From positions 1-45,608 of IMG/VR virus record IMGVR_UViG_3300034107_000949: 45,608 bases of DNA; one strand, written 5' to 3'. The position numbers were made by a program, and so were the translations under genes. Shown here piece by piece: positions 22,955 through 31,552 of the stretch. The notes beneath the pieces are model-generated. The model was not told the origin of the DNA. It saw nothing but the letters and a program-made list of their open reading frames with translations, and searched no databases. The DNA comes from a virus. Within the stretch, counting starts at the first letter, position 1, and each line of letters opens with the position of its first letter.

Positions 22955-23902
22955 ATGAAAGATACTTTATTTAAAATAAACGACTTCGAGGTAAAAAAAG
23001 ACTCGATCTATGTCGTAAAGGACAAAAGAGATATGGATGCCCCATCTGGCTTTATCAAAGCAGGGGTTTCTAAACTTCCTTCCAAAGGTGTTGGAGAAAC
23101 ATTTCAGGTAAGATATATATCTAGAGATGGAGGAAGAACAGGTACTTGGGACACAGGTTTTTATGAATTTTCTCACTGTTATAAAACCCAAGATAAAGAC
23201 TCAATCAGACCGCTAGTAACAGCACTGAAGAAAAATGTGCTTGAGCCTTATAGAAAGGCAATTGGAGATCCATTAGCATTTGAGCAAGATAATGAAAAAT
23301 TCTTCTTAAAACAAAGATTTACAGCTTTTACAGGAAGAGTATTTAACACAAGCGATCCAGTTGATACGATGGAGTTATATTTTGGTTTACTGACTAATCA
23401 GCTAACACCAAAAGGACAAGAAGGTAACACAATGTACAATGATTCATCTTACACGATTGTAGACATAAATAAAGATGTTAAGATTAAAGATGAAAGAGCT
23501 TTAGAAAAATTCAAAGCAGTTGGTTCTTTTACAAACTTACTATCATCAGATAGAGAACGATTATTAGCAATGTTAAGCTATTCAGACCTTAATCCGTCTA
23601 AAACAGTAGATGACATCACGTTAATCAGTATGTTTAGTACATACCTAGATCAAGGTCAAGATGATAATATTATAATGTTTAATGCATTAGTTGAAGAGAC
23701 TGAGACAGAAAAAGGACTTGAAAAAGTTTACGTTTACAAAGAGTTAAGAAGATTAATCTCAACAGGAAAAGTAACAAAAACTTCAGGTTTATATTATTAC
23801 GACAGTAATGAGATTGGTCCAGACTTAAAACAAGCTGCATCATCAATTGTAAAAAATTCAAAATTTGCAGGTATTAAAAAAGAAATAATGCTAAATAGCT
23901 AA
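22955..23902 (+). CDS. Conserved head/neck-region protein (315 aa)
   Basis: Directly after the capsid gene, the slot of an uncharacterised conserved structural gene in crAssphage ('gene 75' region). N-terminal half beta-rich (FEVKKDSIYVVKDKRDMDAP, FQVRYISRDGGRTGTWDTGFYEFS), middle and C-terminus helical (ERALEKFKAVGSFTNLLSSDRERLLAMLSY). No catalytic motif. Ends with TAATG overlap into the next gene, implying co-translation. A virion structural role is inferred from context. Confidence 0.72.
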   Translation: MKDTLFKINDFEVKKDSIYVVKDKRDMDAPSGFIKAGVSKLPSKGVGETFQVRYISRDGGRTGTWDTGFYEFSHCYKTQDKDSIRPLVTALKKNVLEPYRKAIGDPLAFEQDNEKFFLKQRFTAFTGRVFNTSDPVDTMELYFGLLTNQLTPKGQEGNTMYNDSSYTIVDINKDVKIKDERALEKFKAVGSFTNLLSSDRERLLAMLSYSDLNPSKTVDDITLISMFSTYLDQGQDDNIIMFNALVEETETEKGLEKVYVYKELRRLISTGKVTKTSGLYYYDSNEIGPDLKQAASSIVKNSKFAGIKKEIMLNS

Positions 23903-24570
23903 TGAAAGTTGAAGAAGTTTATATAAGATTTGTTGACATTGTTAATAGAAATATGACTAATAACAATGTTAATGTAGACAAAATTCGATTTATATTTCTT
24001 TTTAATAGCGCATCAATAAAATACTTATCATGGATTTTAGAGAAGAGGAATGAAGACGATATTCGTCAAGTAGCTCCTTTTCTTATTCCTGATTCTGAGC
24101 TAAAAGTTTCAGAGAAACTAAGCTACTTTGACAAGTTCAATCTACCAAAAGATTATTTTGACTTCGCTAATGTTAGTGTTTTTGCAAGTAACGGTTCTTG
24201 TTTAAATCAAAAACTGCTTACTTTTGAAGCAAAAAGCGAAAATACTGAAGAGCTACTAGCAGACGAAAATAATAAGCCTTCTTTCGAATACAGAGAAACT
24301 TTCTATTTTACCGCATCTGACAAATTAGTAGTGTACAAAGATAACTTTACTATCGATTCAGTTTCTTTAGCCTACTATAGATACCCTAAGAAAGTGGATA
24401 TTGAAGGTTACTTTAAGGAAGATGGTGTAGCGTCAGTAAGTGTAGACCCTGAATTTAGCGATAGAGCCATAGAAAAGATTCTACTTATAATGGCAAAAGA
24501 TTTCACAGCAACGAATGGAGATGCAAACGGATTTCAAATTAATTCAGCTCGTTTAGCCTCCGAATATTAA
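23902..24570 (+). CDS. Probable connector/collar-type virion protein (222 aa)
   Basis: Starts MKVEEVYIRFVDIVNRN and ends in a helix AIEKILLIMAKDFTATNGDANGFQ. The segment SVSLAYYRYPKKVDIEGYFKEDGVASVSVDPEFSDRAIEKILL is a pattern I associate with Bacteroidota phage head-tail adaptor-like proteins (beta strand with 'YYRxP', then a terminal helix after 'DPEFSD'). It could sit at the portal/ring interface. Translationally coupled to the gene before. Role is inferred, not shown. Confidence 0.65.
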   Translation: MKVEEVYIRFVDIVNRNMTNNNVNVDKIRFIFLFNSASIKYLSWILEKRNEDDIRQVAPFLIPDSELKVSEKLSYFDKFNLPKDYFDFANVSVFASNGSCLNQKLLTFEAKSENTEELLADENNKPSFEYRETFYFTASDKLVVYKDNFTIDSVSLAYYRYPKKVDIEGYFKEDGVASVSVDPEFSDRAIEKILLIMAKDFTATNGDANGFQINSARLASEY

Positions 24571-24600
24571 TAATCAAATAACAATTTAAATTAAACAAAA

Positions 24601-26853
24601 ATGGGATTAAACAAAGCGTTTGACAGAAACTTCTTCATCATTGATGGAGCAGTTAAAACGAGCGGTGGTTCTAATGCTTTAGCTAAAGGACAGCTTGCTG
24701 CTGTTCACCAGTCTAAAGGAACTGCTGCAGGTCTTCAAGTATTGGCCTCTTTCGCAGGAGAGTCAAAAGACCAAAAATTTATTACATTAAGAGTTGGTAA
24801 AGAAAAGAAAACACCTGGAAGATCTTATTCTGACAAGGATTTCTCTACAATACCTTTCTCTTTAAATGAAGTAGTTGAGCTATCAGTATCAGCTCCAAAA
24901 ATTACTGAGCACATTGTTGACGAAGTAGTTATCGGATATGATGGTACTCCAGGTTCAGAGTTCAACTTCAAAACAGGAGATGCATATTTCCGTTTAGCTC
25001 TTGAGTTAAAAGGTGGTGCAATTGAATGGAGAGGTGGAAAAGGAGACACTGAGTTCGTAGCAATCAATGTAGATGTTCCAGAATGTGATCCTTTTGATAC
25101 TTGTGATACTTGTGACAACTGTTCAAGTGTTGATGCTAAAGCTATCGTAATGGAAGCTGTAGAGCGTCTACGTAGAAAACAATTGACAGGCGGAAAAACT
25201 GTAGCTGATTTCATCGATATCACTCCAATATTATCTTGTGATAATGATGTGACTGCAGCATTGATTCCTTACAACTTCTACACAGTATCATTATGTGATA
25301 CAGGTGATGATTCTGCAAAAGCAATCATTGAAGGTCAGTACAACTACCCAGTAAAACGAGTTGACAGAAAAGGTTCAATCTCTACTTATGAGATTTTATT
25401 ACCAGCTTCTGCAAATGCACCAGCTGCTGCTTCTTTAAAAGTTGCTTCTTTTATGCCTGGTTGTGACACATGTCCTGAAGGATACACAACTCAAGCAGGT
25501 GGTTTCGTTTACGCATTCACTATTGAGGATGATGGATCAGATCAAACAGCACTTATTACAGCTTTAACAGGTTATGCTACAGGTACAGTTGTTAAACAAG
25601 GTAACAATGCAGGTGTAGGTTTCTATACAGCAGCATTTACAACTAAACTTTCTGACGCAACTATCGCAGCATTCTTAGCGGCAGGCGCTCCAAGAAATAC
25701 AGCTACAATCGAATTAGTAGGAAAAGTTTCTGATTTATGTTCTACAACTGCTGCAACTACAGTTGCTTGGAATTTGGACAGAACTTTAAATGCAGTAAAA
25801 GAATCTTACTTCATTTGGTTACCAGATACAAACTGTGGAAATGATAGATTAGTTGAATTACAATCTGCATATGCTAACTTAACAATTAATATTGCTAAGT
25901 CAAGAAAAGCTACTTTAACAGGTACTGCAGGTACAGCTACTTTCACAATTGGAGGTACTACTTATCTTGCAACTTTTGCAACTAGTTTAGCACAAACAGC
26001 TGCTAACTTCGTAGCTACTCACGCTGCTGCATTGTCAACAGTTAAAGGAATCAAAGTTTCAGCATCAGGTGCTGTATTAACTTTCGAAAACTTGAGAGAT
26101 GCATTCCCTACAATCACTGTAGCAAACACTACAAATGACTTAAACGCTACTTTAGCAGCAGTTGCTAATGTTGAAGGTGGATGTCAAACTAAGTATGTTA
26201 CTTCTGTTATTTCTAACTTAGTAGGTGAAGAGTGTGATGCAATTTACAAAGATGCTTACATTAGTGAATCTCCTGCATCATTTGATACAGTTGATTGGGG
26301 TAAATTTGCAGATGCTACTACTGAGAAATCAGGTAACTGTAAAGCAGGTATCCGTTTCAAATCACGTGTTTTCACTTTAGATGGAGATGAGGCTTTAAGA
26401 AACTTAGTAGGTTTCACTGAGACTTCTACTCAAATCAAAGTAGCAGCAGGTTTCCCTGACGAAATCCGTGAAGGTATTGGACGTTTACCAAAAGGTAACT
26501 TCGAAGGTAAATACTTATCTCGTCAACAACACAGAACTCACTTAGCAGGTAACTTACGTCATTTAGAAAATGAAGGACGTGCTTACTTCGGAGGGTTAAA
26601 CAACGATAAGGATTACTTAGGAAGATTATTGAGAGGTGAAACTTCTAACATGCAAGACAATACTGTACAATACATTCAGTATAAATTGAAAGTTAGCAGT
26701 TTTAACCACACTCAAGGTTTTGCTGGTAGAACTACCGATGATATCAACTACAACTTCTTCGTAGAAGTAGGCCGTCATAAAGACTTAGAAAACTTGTTAA
26801 ACAAGTTGGCTGCTTCAGCAGGAAGAGAAGGAGTTACTGCTTTCAGCAAGTAA
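24601..26853 (+). CDS. Large virion protein with capsid-like codon use, sheath-like N-terminus not proven
   Basis: 750 aa. N-terminus DRNFFIIDGAVKTSGGSNALAKGQ, then a Cys-rich turn CDPFDTCDTCDNC at about 160-172 and further Cys pairs later (CDTCPEG), and a Thr/Ala-rich beta middle (TLTGTAGTATFTIGGTTY). The C-terminal ~170 residues (FTLDGDEALRNLVGF..., NLRHLENEGRAYFGGLNNDKDYLGRLLRGE) look like a conserved core. It shares with the MCP a high use of CGT arginine and C-ending codons, unlike other genes here, so it should be an abundant virion component. It could be a tail or decoration protein; I cannot decide. Ends at a strong terminator. Confidence 0.7.
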   Translation: MGLNKAFDRNFFIIDGAVKTSGGSNALAKGQLAAVHQSKGTAAGLQVLASFAGESKDQKFITLRVGKEKKTPGRSYSDKDFSTIPFSLNEVVELSVSAPKITEHIVDEVVIGYDGTPGSEFNFKTGDAYFRLALELKGGAIEWRGGKGDTEFVAINVDVPECDPFDTCDTCDNCSSVDAKAIVMEAVERLRRKQLTGGKTVADFIDITPILSCDNDVTAALIPYNFYTVSLCDTGDDSAKAIIEGQYNYPVKRVDRKGSISTYEILLPASANAPAAASLKVASFMPGCDTCPEGYTTQAGGFVYAFTIEDDGSDQTALITALTGYATGTVVKQGNNAGVGFYTAAFTTKLSDATIAAFLAAGAPRNTATIELVGKVSDLCSTTAATTVAWNLDRTLNAVKESYFIWLPDTNCGNDRLVELQSAYANLTINIAKSRKATLTGTAGTATFTIGGTTYLATFATSLAQTAANFVATHAAALSTVKGIKVSASGAVLTFENLRDAFPTITVANTTNDLNATLAAVANVEGGCQTKYVTSVISNLVGEECDAIYKDAYISESPASFDTVDWGKFADATTEKSGNCKAGIRFKSRVFTLDGDEALRNLVGFTETSTQIKVAAGFPDEIREGIGRLPKGNFEGKYLSRQQHRTHLAGNLRHLENEGRAYFGGLNNDKDYLGRLLRGETSNMQDNTVQYIQYKLKVSSFNHTQGFAGRTTDDINYNFFVEVGRHKDLENLLNKLAASAGREGVTAFSK

Positions 26854-26875
26854 TTTTAAGATACACCAACAGAGA

Positions 26876-26898
26876 GGAGGCCAATTGGTCTCCTTTTT
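26876..26898 (+). terminator. Terminator after the 750-aa virion gene
   Basis: GGAGG-CCAATTGG-TCTCC (stem with one G-T pair, near-palindromic core) followed by TTTTTG. Confidence 0.85.
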
Positions 26899-26918
26899 GT
26901 TTTAATAAAATCTATGAT

Positions 26919-26950
26919 TTTGTTAGTTTTCTAATTTAGAGTTAATTTTG
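26919..26950 (+). promoter_or_regulatory. Host-type promoter TTTG-N20-TAATTTTG
   Basis: TTTG 26919-26922, exactly 20 nt, TAATTTTG 26943-26950; 22-nt leader before the ATG at 26973. Confidence 0.75.
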
Positions 26951-26972
26951 ATGATCACATAATATTTATAAA

Positions 26973-27260
26973 ATGTCTTATACTAAAATTCACCCAGATC
27001 ACTTTTCTACTATACTAGGATTAAACAATAAAATGTGTTTTATACAAAAAGCACTAGAACAAGATTCTTCAAAAATTAATAGGATCCAAGGATCATCTAA
27101 TTATAGCAGAACTATTTCATATAGTGTTGGAACCAGTAATGTAACAGTTATTGTACACACAGGTACAACCGCTTTAGGAGTAGAAACAATTACAGAAACA
27201 TTTACATACGTAAATCCTGCTGTAAACGGTTCAAATATAACTAGTATTCAATATTCATAA
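26973..27260 (+). CDS. Small hypothetical protein (95 aa) starting the fibre cluster
   Basis: Unrecognised. N-terminal helix (SYTKIHPDHFSTILGLNNKMCFIQKALEQD), then Thr/Val-rich beta strands (SYSVGTSNVTVIVHTGTTALGVETITETFTYV). The second half resembles adhesin-like beta repeats. First gene after a host-type promoter, upstream of a membrane-anchored coiled-coil protein and a tail fibre. Confidence 0.65.
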   Translation: MSYTKIHPDHFSTILGLNNKMCFIQKALEQDSSKINRIQGSSNYSRTISYSVGTSNVTVIVHTGTTALGVETITETFTYVNPAVNGSNITSIQYS

Positions 27261-27271
27261 TAATCAGAACA

Positions 27272-27556
27272 ATGAGTGTAAGTGAGATACTTCTATACAT
27301 ATTAGGTGGTGCGATTTCTATCATAGTTTATTTTTTAAAAGAAATGAGACAAGAGTTAAAAGCTAATACTGAAAATATTGGTAGGAATAAAGGTAAAATT
27401 GAAAACCTGCAAACAGAGCAAAATTTGAAATTTCAAAATATTCAAACTGAGTTAAATTTTAGTATTCAGAATATGAATCAGAAAATTGACCATATAACAG
27501 AGAACATACACAGGATATTTGAAATTCAAGAACGAATTGATAACAAATTAAAATAA
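27272..27556 (+). CDS. Membrane-anchored coiled-coil protein, holin- or spanin-like
   Basis: 94 aa: one transmembrane helix at about 5-23 (EILLYILGGAISIIVYFL) followed by KEMRQELK and a long coiled coil with repeated NLQTEQNLKFQNIQTELNFSIQNMNQKI. This architecture is seen in small phage lysis-accessory proteins (single-TM holin-like). It could also be a tail accessory protein. The other holin candidate in the window is at 36743. Assignment is by topology alone. Confidence 0.6.
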   Translation: MSVSEILLYILGGAISIIVYFLKEMRQELKANTENIGRNKGKIENLQTEQNLKFQNIQTELNFSIQNMNQKIDHITENIHRIFEIQERIDNKLK

Positions 27557-27562
27557 TAAGAT

Positions 27563-30004
27563 ATGCCATATAAAGTTAATCCCACAACAGGTCAGCTTGA
27601 TTACTATGAAGTATCAGAAGGCGGAGGTGGAGGAGTAGCAACAAATCTATCATTCATACCTTCTCCAACATCAGGTACAGTAACTTCTGATTCAGGGACA
27701 GACGCAGATATTACACTAGCTACAACAACAAACTCAGGTTTATTTTCTCCGCAGGAAAAATTAAGACTTCAAAAAGCTCTTATAGATGATGTTATATTTA
27801 GACAAATATATAGTAACACAGCTTTTTATGCAATAGGTGATGTAGTTGACTATTTTGGGGTATTGTACCAAAGAACTAGCAGTGGGAATGAACAAGGTAT
27901 TACTCCACCTTCACCAGAGTGGACTATTTATGACCCTTTATTAGGTGCAGATGTTTTTGATCATTGGATTAGAATAGCATTAGGTAATAGATTAATTTCC
28001 CAAGGTATTAATTATCAAGGAGATTATAACAATGGTACTAGTTATCCTATTGATGCAGTAGTAAGTACACCAGAAGGAAGTCCTTATGGATTACCTGGTC
28101 AACTCTTTATAAGAACTACTAATCCAGGAAATCCAGGGTATCCTCCAGGAACAGCATCTTGGGAAGTTTATAATATATATACCGGATCTCCAGCTTTTGA
28201 TGCTTGGATTAGAAGTGTTTTGCAAACTAAGGTTACTGTAGAAATTGGTAAAGGATTATCCACTGAAGATTACACCACAGCAGAACAAACAAAGTTAGCA
28301 GGTATCGCAGCAGGAGCCGAAGTAAATGTAAACCCAGATTGGAATGCTACTTCAGGAGATGCTGAAATATTAAATAAGCCTACAATCCCAGCAGCACAAG
28401 TAAACCCTGATTGGAATGCAACAACAGGCTTAGCAGAGATATTAAATAAACCAAGCATTCCTGCAGCACAAGTAAATTCTGATTGGTTAGCTACTTCTGG
28501 TTTAGCACAAATATTAAATAAACCATCAAGTCTTCCTACAGCAAATGTTAAACATTCTGTAAAATACGGAGTTGCTTTAACTATTGGACAAGCTGTTTAT
28601 GTTAGTAGTGCTGATGGAACTAATATGGTCGTATCTAAAGCTGATAATTCAACAGAAGGTACTTCGAGTAAGACAATGGGGTTAGTTACATCTACAGGTG
28701 CAGCTAATTACCAAGGAGAAGTAATTACAGAAGGATTACTAGCAGGGTTAAATACAAACGGTGCAACCGCAGGAGATCCTGTATGGTTAGGTGATGATGG
28801 AAATTTACTATATGGTTTAGCAAATAAACCAGTAGTACCAAACCACACGGTATTCATTGGTATTGTAACAAGAGTAAACACTAATAACGGTGAGATTTTT
28901 GTTAAAGTTCAAAATGGATATGAGTTAGAAGAACTGCACAATGTTCTTATAACAAGTCTAGCAAATAATCAAGTATTAGCTTATGATTCAGTTTCTGGAT
29001 TGTGGAAAAATAAAAATTTATTAAACTTAACAACTACAGGTTATGAAGGTGTAGCAACATTATCCGGAAATAACCTAAATATACCTGCATATAAATCAAT
29101 TTTTTACGCAGGTGATTTTGCAAGTGGTGAAGGTTACAATCCAGGTGATGTAGTTTTATACAATAATAATTTATACTACTGTTTTCTTGGAATTGGATCT
29201 GCTTCAACCCCAGATACTGATCCTACACATTGGAGTTTATTTTTACCTGGAGCTAGTGCAGCAGAAAATGTGTTTGAATTAAAACCTAACTATGTATATA
29301 GAGGTATTACAATAAACAATAACTCTACAACTGTAGTTGCTGAAGGTGGTGTTGTCATGTCATCAAGTGCATCAAATACAGCTCAATCTGTTGCATCAAC
29401 AAATTTTGCAACTAAACAAATAAGATTAAGATATTATGCAACAAGTGTAACAGGTGGTAGATATACTGGAACAAGAGGTTCTTCTTTATTATGGTATATT
29501 CAAGGAGGTTTTCATTATGTTTGTGATTTTAATATTTCAGATACTTCTTATGCTGCAGGATGTCAACAATTTTATGGAATGGCTGGTCAAACAACTGACT
29601 TGAGTTATGGTACTTCAACACCTATATTAGTTAGTACATTGATTAATATAGTAGGAGTAGGAAATGAAAATGGAGATGCTAATTTATCAGTTTTTCATAA
29701 TGATGCAACCGGAACAGCTACAAAAATTGATTTAGGTGTAAATTTTCCAGCAAATAGAACTGCTGGTGCTATTTCAACAACTTTTTACAGTGTTCAACTT
29801 TATAACGCACCTTCTTCAACAGATGTACACTATAAAGTAACAAATAATGAAACAGGTGCAGTTGCAACTGGAGTAGTTTCAACAAATTTACCTCTTTCTT
29901 CACAAGGATTAAATTTCTTTGCAAGTAGATCTATGGCTGCAACTTCAGTAACTGGTACAGGTCAATTTGATTTATCAAAATTAGGAGTTTACTCAATACT
30001 ATAA
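27563..30004 (+). CDS. Tail fibre/adhesin with carbohydrate-binding-like modules
   Basis: 813 aa. N-terminus MPYKVNPTTGQLDYYEV then a Gly run (virion attachment). Three segments resemble short carbohydrate-binding modules with 'Y-x-x-G-D-V-V...Y': AFYAIGDVVDYFGVLYQ, NYNNGTSYPIDAVV-type and EGYNPGDVVLYNNNLYYC. Between them are three 24-residue repeats (V-N-x-D-W-x-A-T-x-G-x-A-x-I-L-N-K-P). The segment VKHSVKYGVALTIGQAVYVSSADG is a common fibre fold. C-terminal ~200 residues form a likely receptor-binding domain. It probably mediates host recognition. Neighbouring genes are other fibre parts. Confidence 0.8.
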   Translation: MPYKVNPTTGQLDYYEVSEGGGGGVATNLSFIPSPTSGTVTSDSGTDADITLATTTNSGLFSPQEKLRLQKALIDDVIFRQIYSNTAFYAIGDVVDYFGVLYQRTSSGNEQGITPPSPEWTIYDPLLGADVFDHWIRIALGNRLISQGINYQGDYNNGTSYPIDAVVSTPEGSPYGLPGQLFIRTTNPGNPGYPPGTASWEVYNIYTGSPAFDAWIRSVLQTKVTVEIGKGLSTEDYTTAEQTKLAGIAAGAEVNVNPDWNATSGDAEILNKPTIPAAQVNPDWNATTGLAEILNKPSIPAAQVNSDWLATSGLAQILNKPSSLPTANVKHSVKYGVALTIGQAVYVSSADGTNMVVSKADNSTEGTSSKTMGLVTSTGAANYQGEVITEGLLAGLNTNGATAGDPVWLGDDGNLLYGLANKPVVPNHTVFIGIVTRVNTNNGEIFVKVQNGYELEELHNVLITSLANNQVLAYDSVSGLWKNKNLLNLTTTGYEGVATLSGNNLNIPAYKSIFYAGDFASGEGYNPGDVVLYNNNLYYCFLGIGSASTPDTDPTHWSLFLPGASAAENVFELKPNYVYRGITINNNSTTVVAEGGVVMSSSASNTAQSVASTNFATKQIRLRYYATSVTGGRYTGTRGSSLLWYIQGGFHYVCDFNISDTSYAAGCQQFYGMAGQTTDLSYGTSTPILVSTLINIVGVGNENGDANLSVFHNDATGTATKIDLGVNFPANRTAGAISTTFYSVQLYNAPSSTDVHYKVTNNETGAVATGVVSTNLPLSSQGLNFFASRSMAATSVTGTGQFDLSKLGVYSIL
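28328..28543 (+). repeat. Three 72-bp tandem repeats in the tail fibre gene
   Basis: Units begin at 28328, 28400 and 28472 (GTAAAyyCwGATTGG...), each encoding 24 residues of the D-W-x-A-T...I-L-N-K-P type. Confidence 0.9.
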
Positions 30005-30008
30005 AACT

Positions 30009-30251
30009 ATGGAAAAATTTACATTAACATATGAAACAACCATGTTAGAGGATGGTCAGGTAAACATAAAAGTTTATCCTGCAAATCCAGAAATTTCTAA
30101 ATATATATGTAGTTATAAAACTGTTTTAACAAAAAAAGATTTATTATCTTTTGTAGCTGATTTAACAGTTGAAATGACTCCCTTGTTGTTTGCTGATTTT
30201 CAAGCAATGGATAATATTCCTGCATTTCTAAAAGAACAATTTGAACTATAA
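30009..30251 (+). CDS. Small hypothetical protein, frame continues past the stop
   Basis: 80 aa: MEKFTLTYETTMLEDGQVNIKVYPANPEISKY, a beta-rich domain ending PAFLKEQFEL then TAA. The same reading frame then stays open for 58 more codons. The layout fits a fibre-chaperone or tail accessory protein interrupted by a nonsense change, or two reading frames formed from one. It follows the fibre gene by 4 nt. The beginning resembles the 114-aa gene at 40583 only in general character (acidic, 'L-x-x-G-x-x-x-V-x-x-Y-P'). Confidence 0.6.
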   Translation: MEKFTLTYETTMLEDGQVNIKVYPANPEISKYICSYKTVLTKKDLLSFVADLTVEMTPLLFADFQAMDNIPAFLKEQFEL

Positions 30252-30428
30252 GAACACATTTTATATTGGAACCTAGATGTTATTGGAACTGAAGGTGCTC
30301 CTGTAGAAATTAGTTACGGAAATGATATACCTAATAGTATTATAAAACCGTCTGCAGCAACCCAAGGTGAAATGATTGATTTGTATAATAAAAACATGTG
30401 GCATTTATTTACAGTAAGTTTAAGGTAA
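30252..30428 (+). pseudogene. In-frame 58-codon continuation after TAA
   Basis: Directly after the TAA at 30249-30251, in the same frame, the sequence reads EHILYWNLDVIGTEGAPVEI... to VSLR then TAA (30426-30428). There is no good start codon at its beginning; the only ATGs are late. The composition looks coding (GNDIPNS, GEMIDLYNKNMWHLFTV). Most likely the C-terminal half of the preceding gene cut off by a single stop (one base from TTA, AAA, CAA or GAA), a sequencing error, or a readthrough site. Confidence 0.5.
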
Positions 30429-30461
30429 ACTAATTTCACTAGTTTTAAATAATTCAATATT

Positions 30462-30493
30462 TTTGAAAATACTATTTATATAAACTAACTTTG
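30462..30493 (+). promoter_or_regulatory. Host-type promoter TTTG-N20-TAACTTTG, 4 nt before ATG
   Basis: TTTG 30462-30465, exactly 20 nt, TAACTTTG 30486-30493, then CTAC-ATG at 30498. Both the full host consensus and leaderless spacing. Confidence 0.78.
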
Positions 30494-30497
30494 CTAC

Positions 30498-31070
30498 ATG
30501 AGTAAAATATTAATTGACTTCGATATAAAAAGTGATATCTATTATTTAAACGTAATAGATTTTTCTAATTGGGAGCTTATAAAAGATAAACCTGCAATTA
30601 TTGAAATAACACTACCTGGTTTTAAAACACCTATTACAAAATATTTCGATAAGAATAAAAATAATATACTTAATTCTATACTATTAGGTGTTGATTGTGC
30701 TACATGTCCTGGAGACGAACAAGTAACTCTAGATGACGGAATATACGTAATAACAGTAAAAGGATCTCCTGAAAACTATAGCAAAACTCTTAAATATTTA
30801 AAAACAGATTTATTCAGAATGAGATTGAATAAACTGTACATAGAGAGTGATTGTAACTGTGTAAAAAGTGACCCTAATATATTTGAAAAAATAGTTGAAA
30901 TTGAATTTATACTGAAAGGAGCCGAGGCTCATTTAGCTTTCGATATGGAAAAGGAATCAGGCATGCTATTTAAACAAGCACAAACATTACTTGATGACTT
31001 ACTTGCTTGTTGCGAAGAATCAACTAGCAGATTAGGAAAACCTTGGGAATACTACTATAATAGATCCTAA
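30498..31070 (+). CDS. Tail-region structural protein (190 aa)
   Basis: Beta-rich N-terminal half (ILIDFDIKSDIYYLNVIDFSNWELIKDKPAIIEITLPGF) with Cys-x-x-Cys (CATCPG) and LDDGIYVITVKGSP; helical C-terminal half with DCNCV and ACCEES Cys pairs. The 'D-D-G-I-Y-x-I-T-V-x-G-S-P' element recurs in tail proteins of Bacteroidota phages as I recall. First gene after a consensus promoter, followed within 4 nt by another Cys-rich gene. Function unknown, probably virion. Confidence 0.68.
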   Translation: MSKILIDFDIKSDIYYLNVIDFSNWELIKDKPAIIEITLPGFKTPITKYFDKNKNNILNSILLGVDCATCPGDEQVTLDDGIYVITVKGSPENYSKTLKYLKTDLFRMRLNKLYIESDCNCVKSDPNIFEKIVEIEFILKGAEAHLAFDMEKESGMLFKQAQTLLDDLLACCEESTSRLGKPWEYYYNRS

Positions 31071-31074
31071 TAAA

Positions 31075-31314
31075 ATGTGCTCTTGTAATTCAAATTCCGG
31101 AAGTTCTTTTTGCAATGGTGTATCTAATACACTGTACAGTATAAGAAGCCTTGGTGTAAGATGTTACAACAATACTATGGATCAGAAGTATATGGACTTT
31201 ATAATAGAGATTGACTCTATACTTTTAAATGCAGGAAGTAACCAATGCCCTGATGAAGAATACATAAATACACTAAAAAATTACATAGAAAGTGAGTACA
31301 AAAAACTTAATTAA
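31075..31314 (+). CDS. Small Cys-rich protein (79 aa)
   Basis: MCSCNSNSGSSFCNGVSNTLYSIRSLGVRCYNN then a helical C-terminus (DQKYMDFIIEIDSILLNAG, EEYINTLKNYIESEYKKL). Cys residues at 2, 4, 13, 30 and 58 could bind metal or form disulfides in the virion. Unrecognised; likely a partner of the neighbouring small Cys-containing proteins. Confidence 0.65.
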   Translation: MCSCNSNSGSSFCNGVSNTLYSIRSLGVRCYNNTMDQKYMDFIIEIDSILLNAGSNQCPDEEYINTLKNYIESEYKKLN

Positions 31315-31552
31315 CAGAAGTAACGTTTCTACTGAAGAGATGTACTTAGTAAATATACGTAAGCTTTCAATGGATATAATGAAGAAACATAGATTTGACT
31401 TCGGTACAGGTGTATGTTTTAAAACACAATTTAAACTTCTTTCATTAGGTAGTTTAGTTTGTAACCCTCCTTGTTATTTAGAGCAAGAGGATAAAGATAA
31501 AATAAGAGAATTAGTAATAAACAAATCAATACATAGTTTTTATGAGCTGTAA
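31292..31552 (+). CDS. Small hypothetical protein (86 aa), GTG start uncertain
   Basis: Starts at GTG 31292, overlapping the gene before by 23 nt; the next ATG (31340) would give 70 aa. The sequence has helices (EEMYLVNIRKLSMDIMKKHRFDFG, KDKIRELVINKSIHSFYEL) and two Cys (VCNPPCY). Overlaps the next gene by 11 nt. Unrecognised. Coupled to its neighbours in a run of small tail-region genes. Confidence 0.6.
   Translation: MSTKNLINRSNVSTEEMYLVNIRKLSMDIMKKHRFDFGTGVCFKTQFKLLSLGSLVCNPPCYLEQEDKDKIRELVINKSIHSFYEL

Noticed and set aside
24601-26853. Firm tail-sheath assignment for the 750-aa protein
   Set aside because: The N-terminus resembles sheath-like proteins only loosely, and crAss-like phages of this layout have short non-contractile tails.
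30249-30251. Stop-codon reassignment (known in some crAss-like phages)
   Set aside because: TAA, TAG and TGA all end tightly packed genes here, and long structural genes have no in-frame stops, so the standard code fits; the TAA here is a local event.
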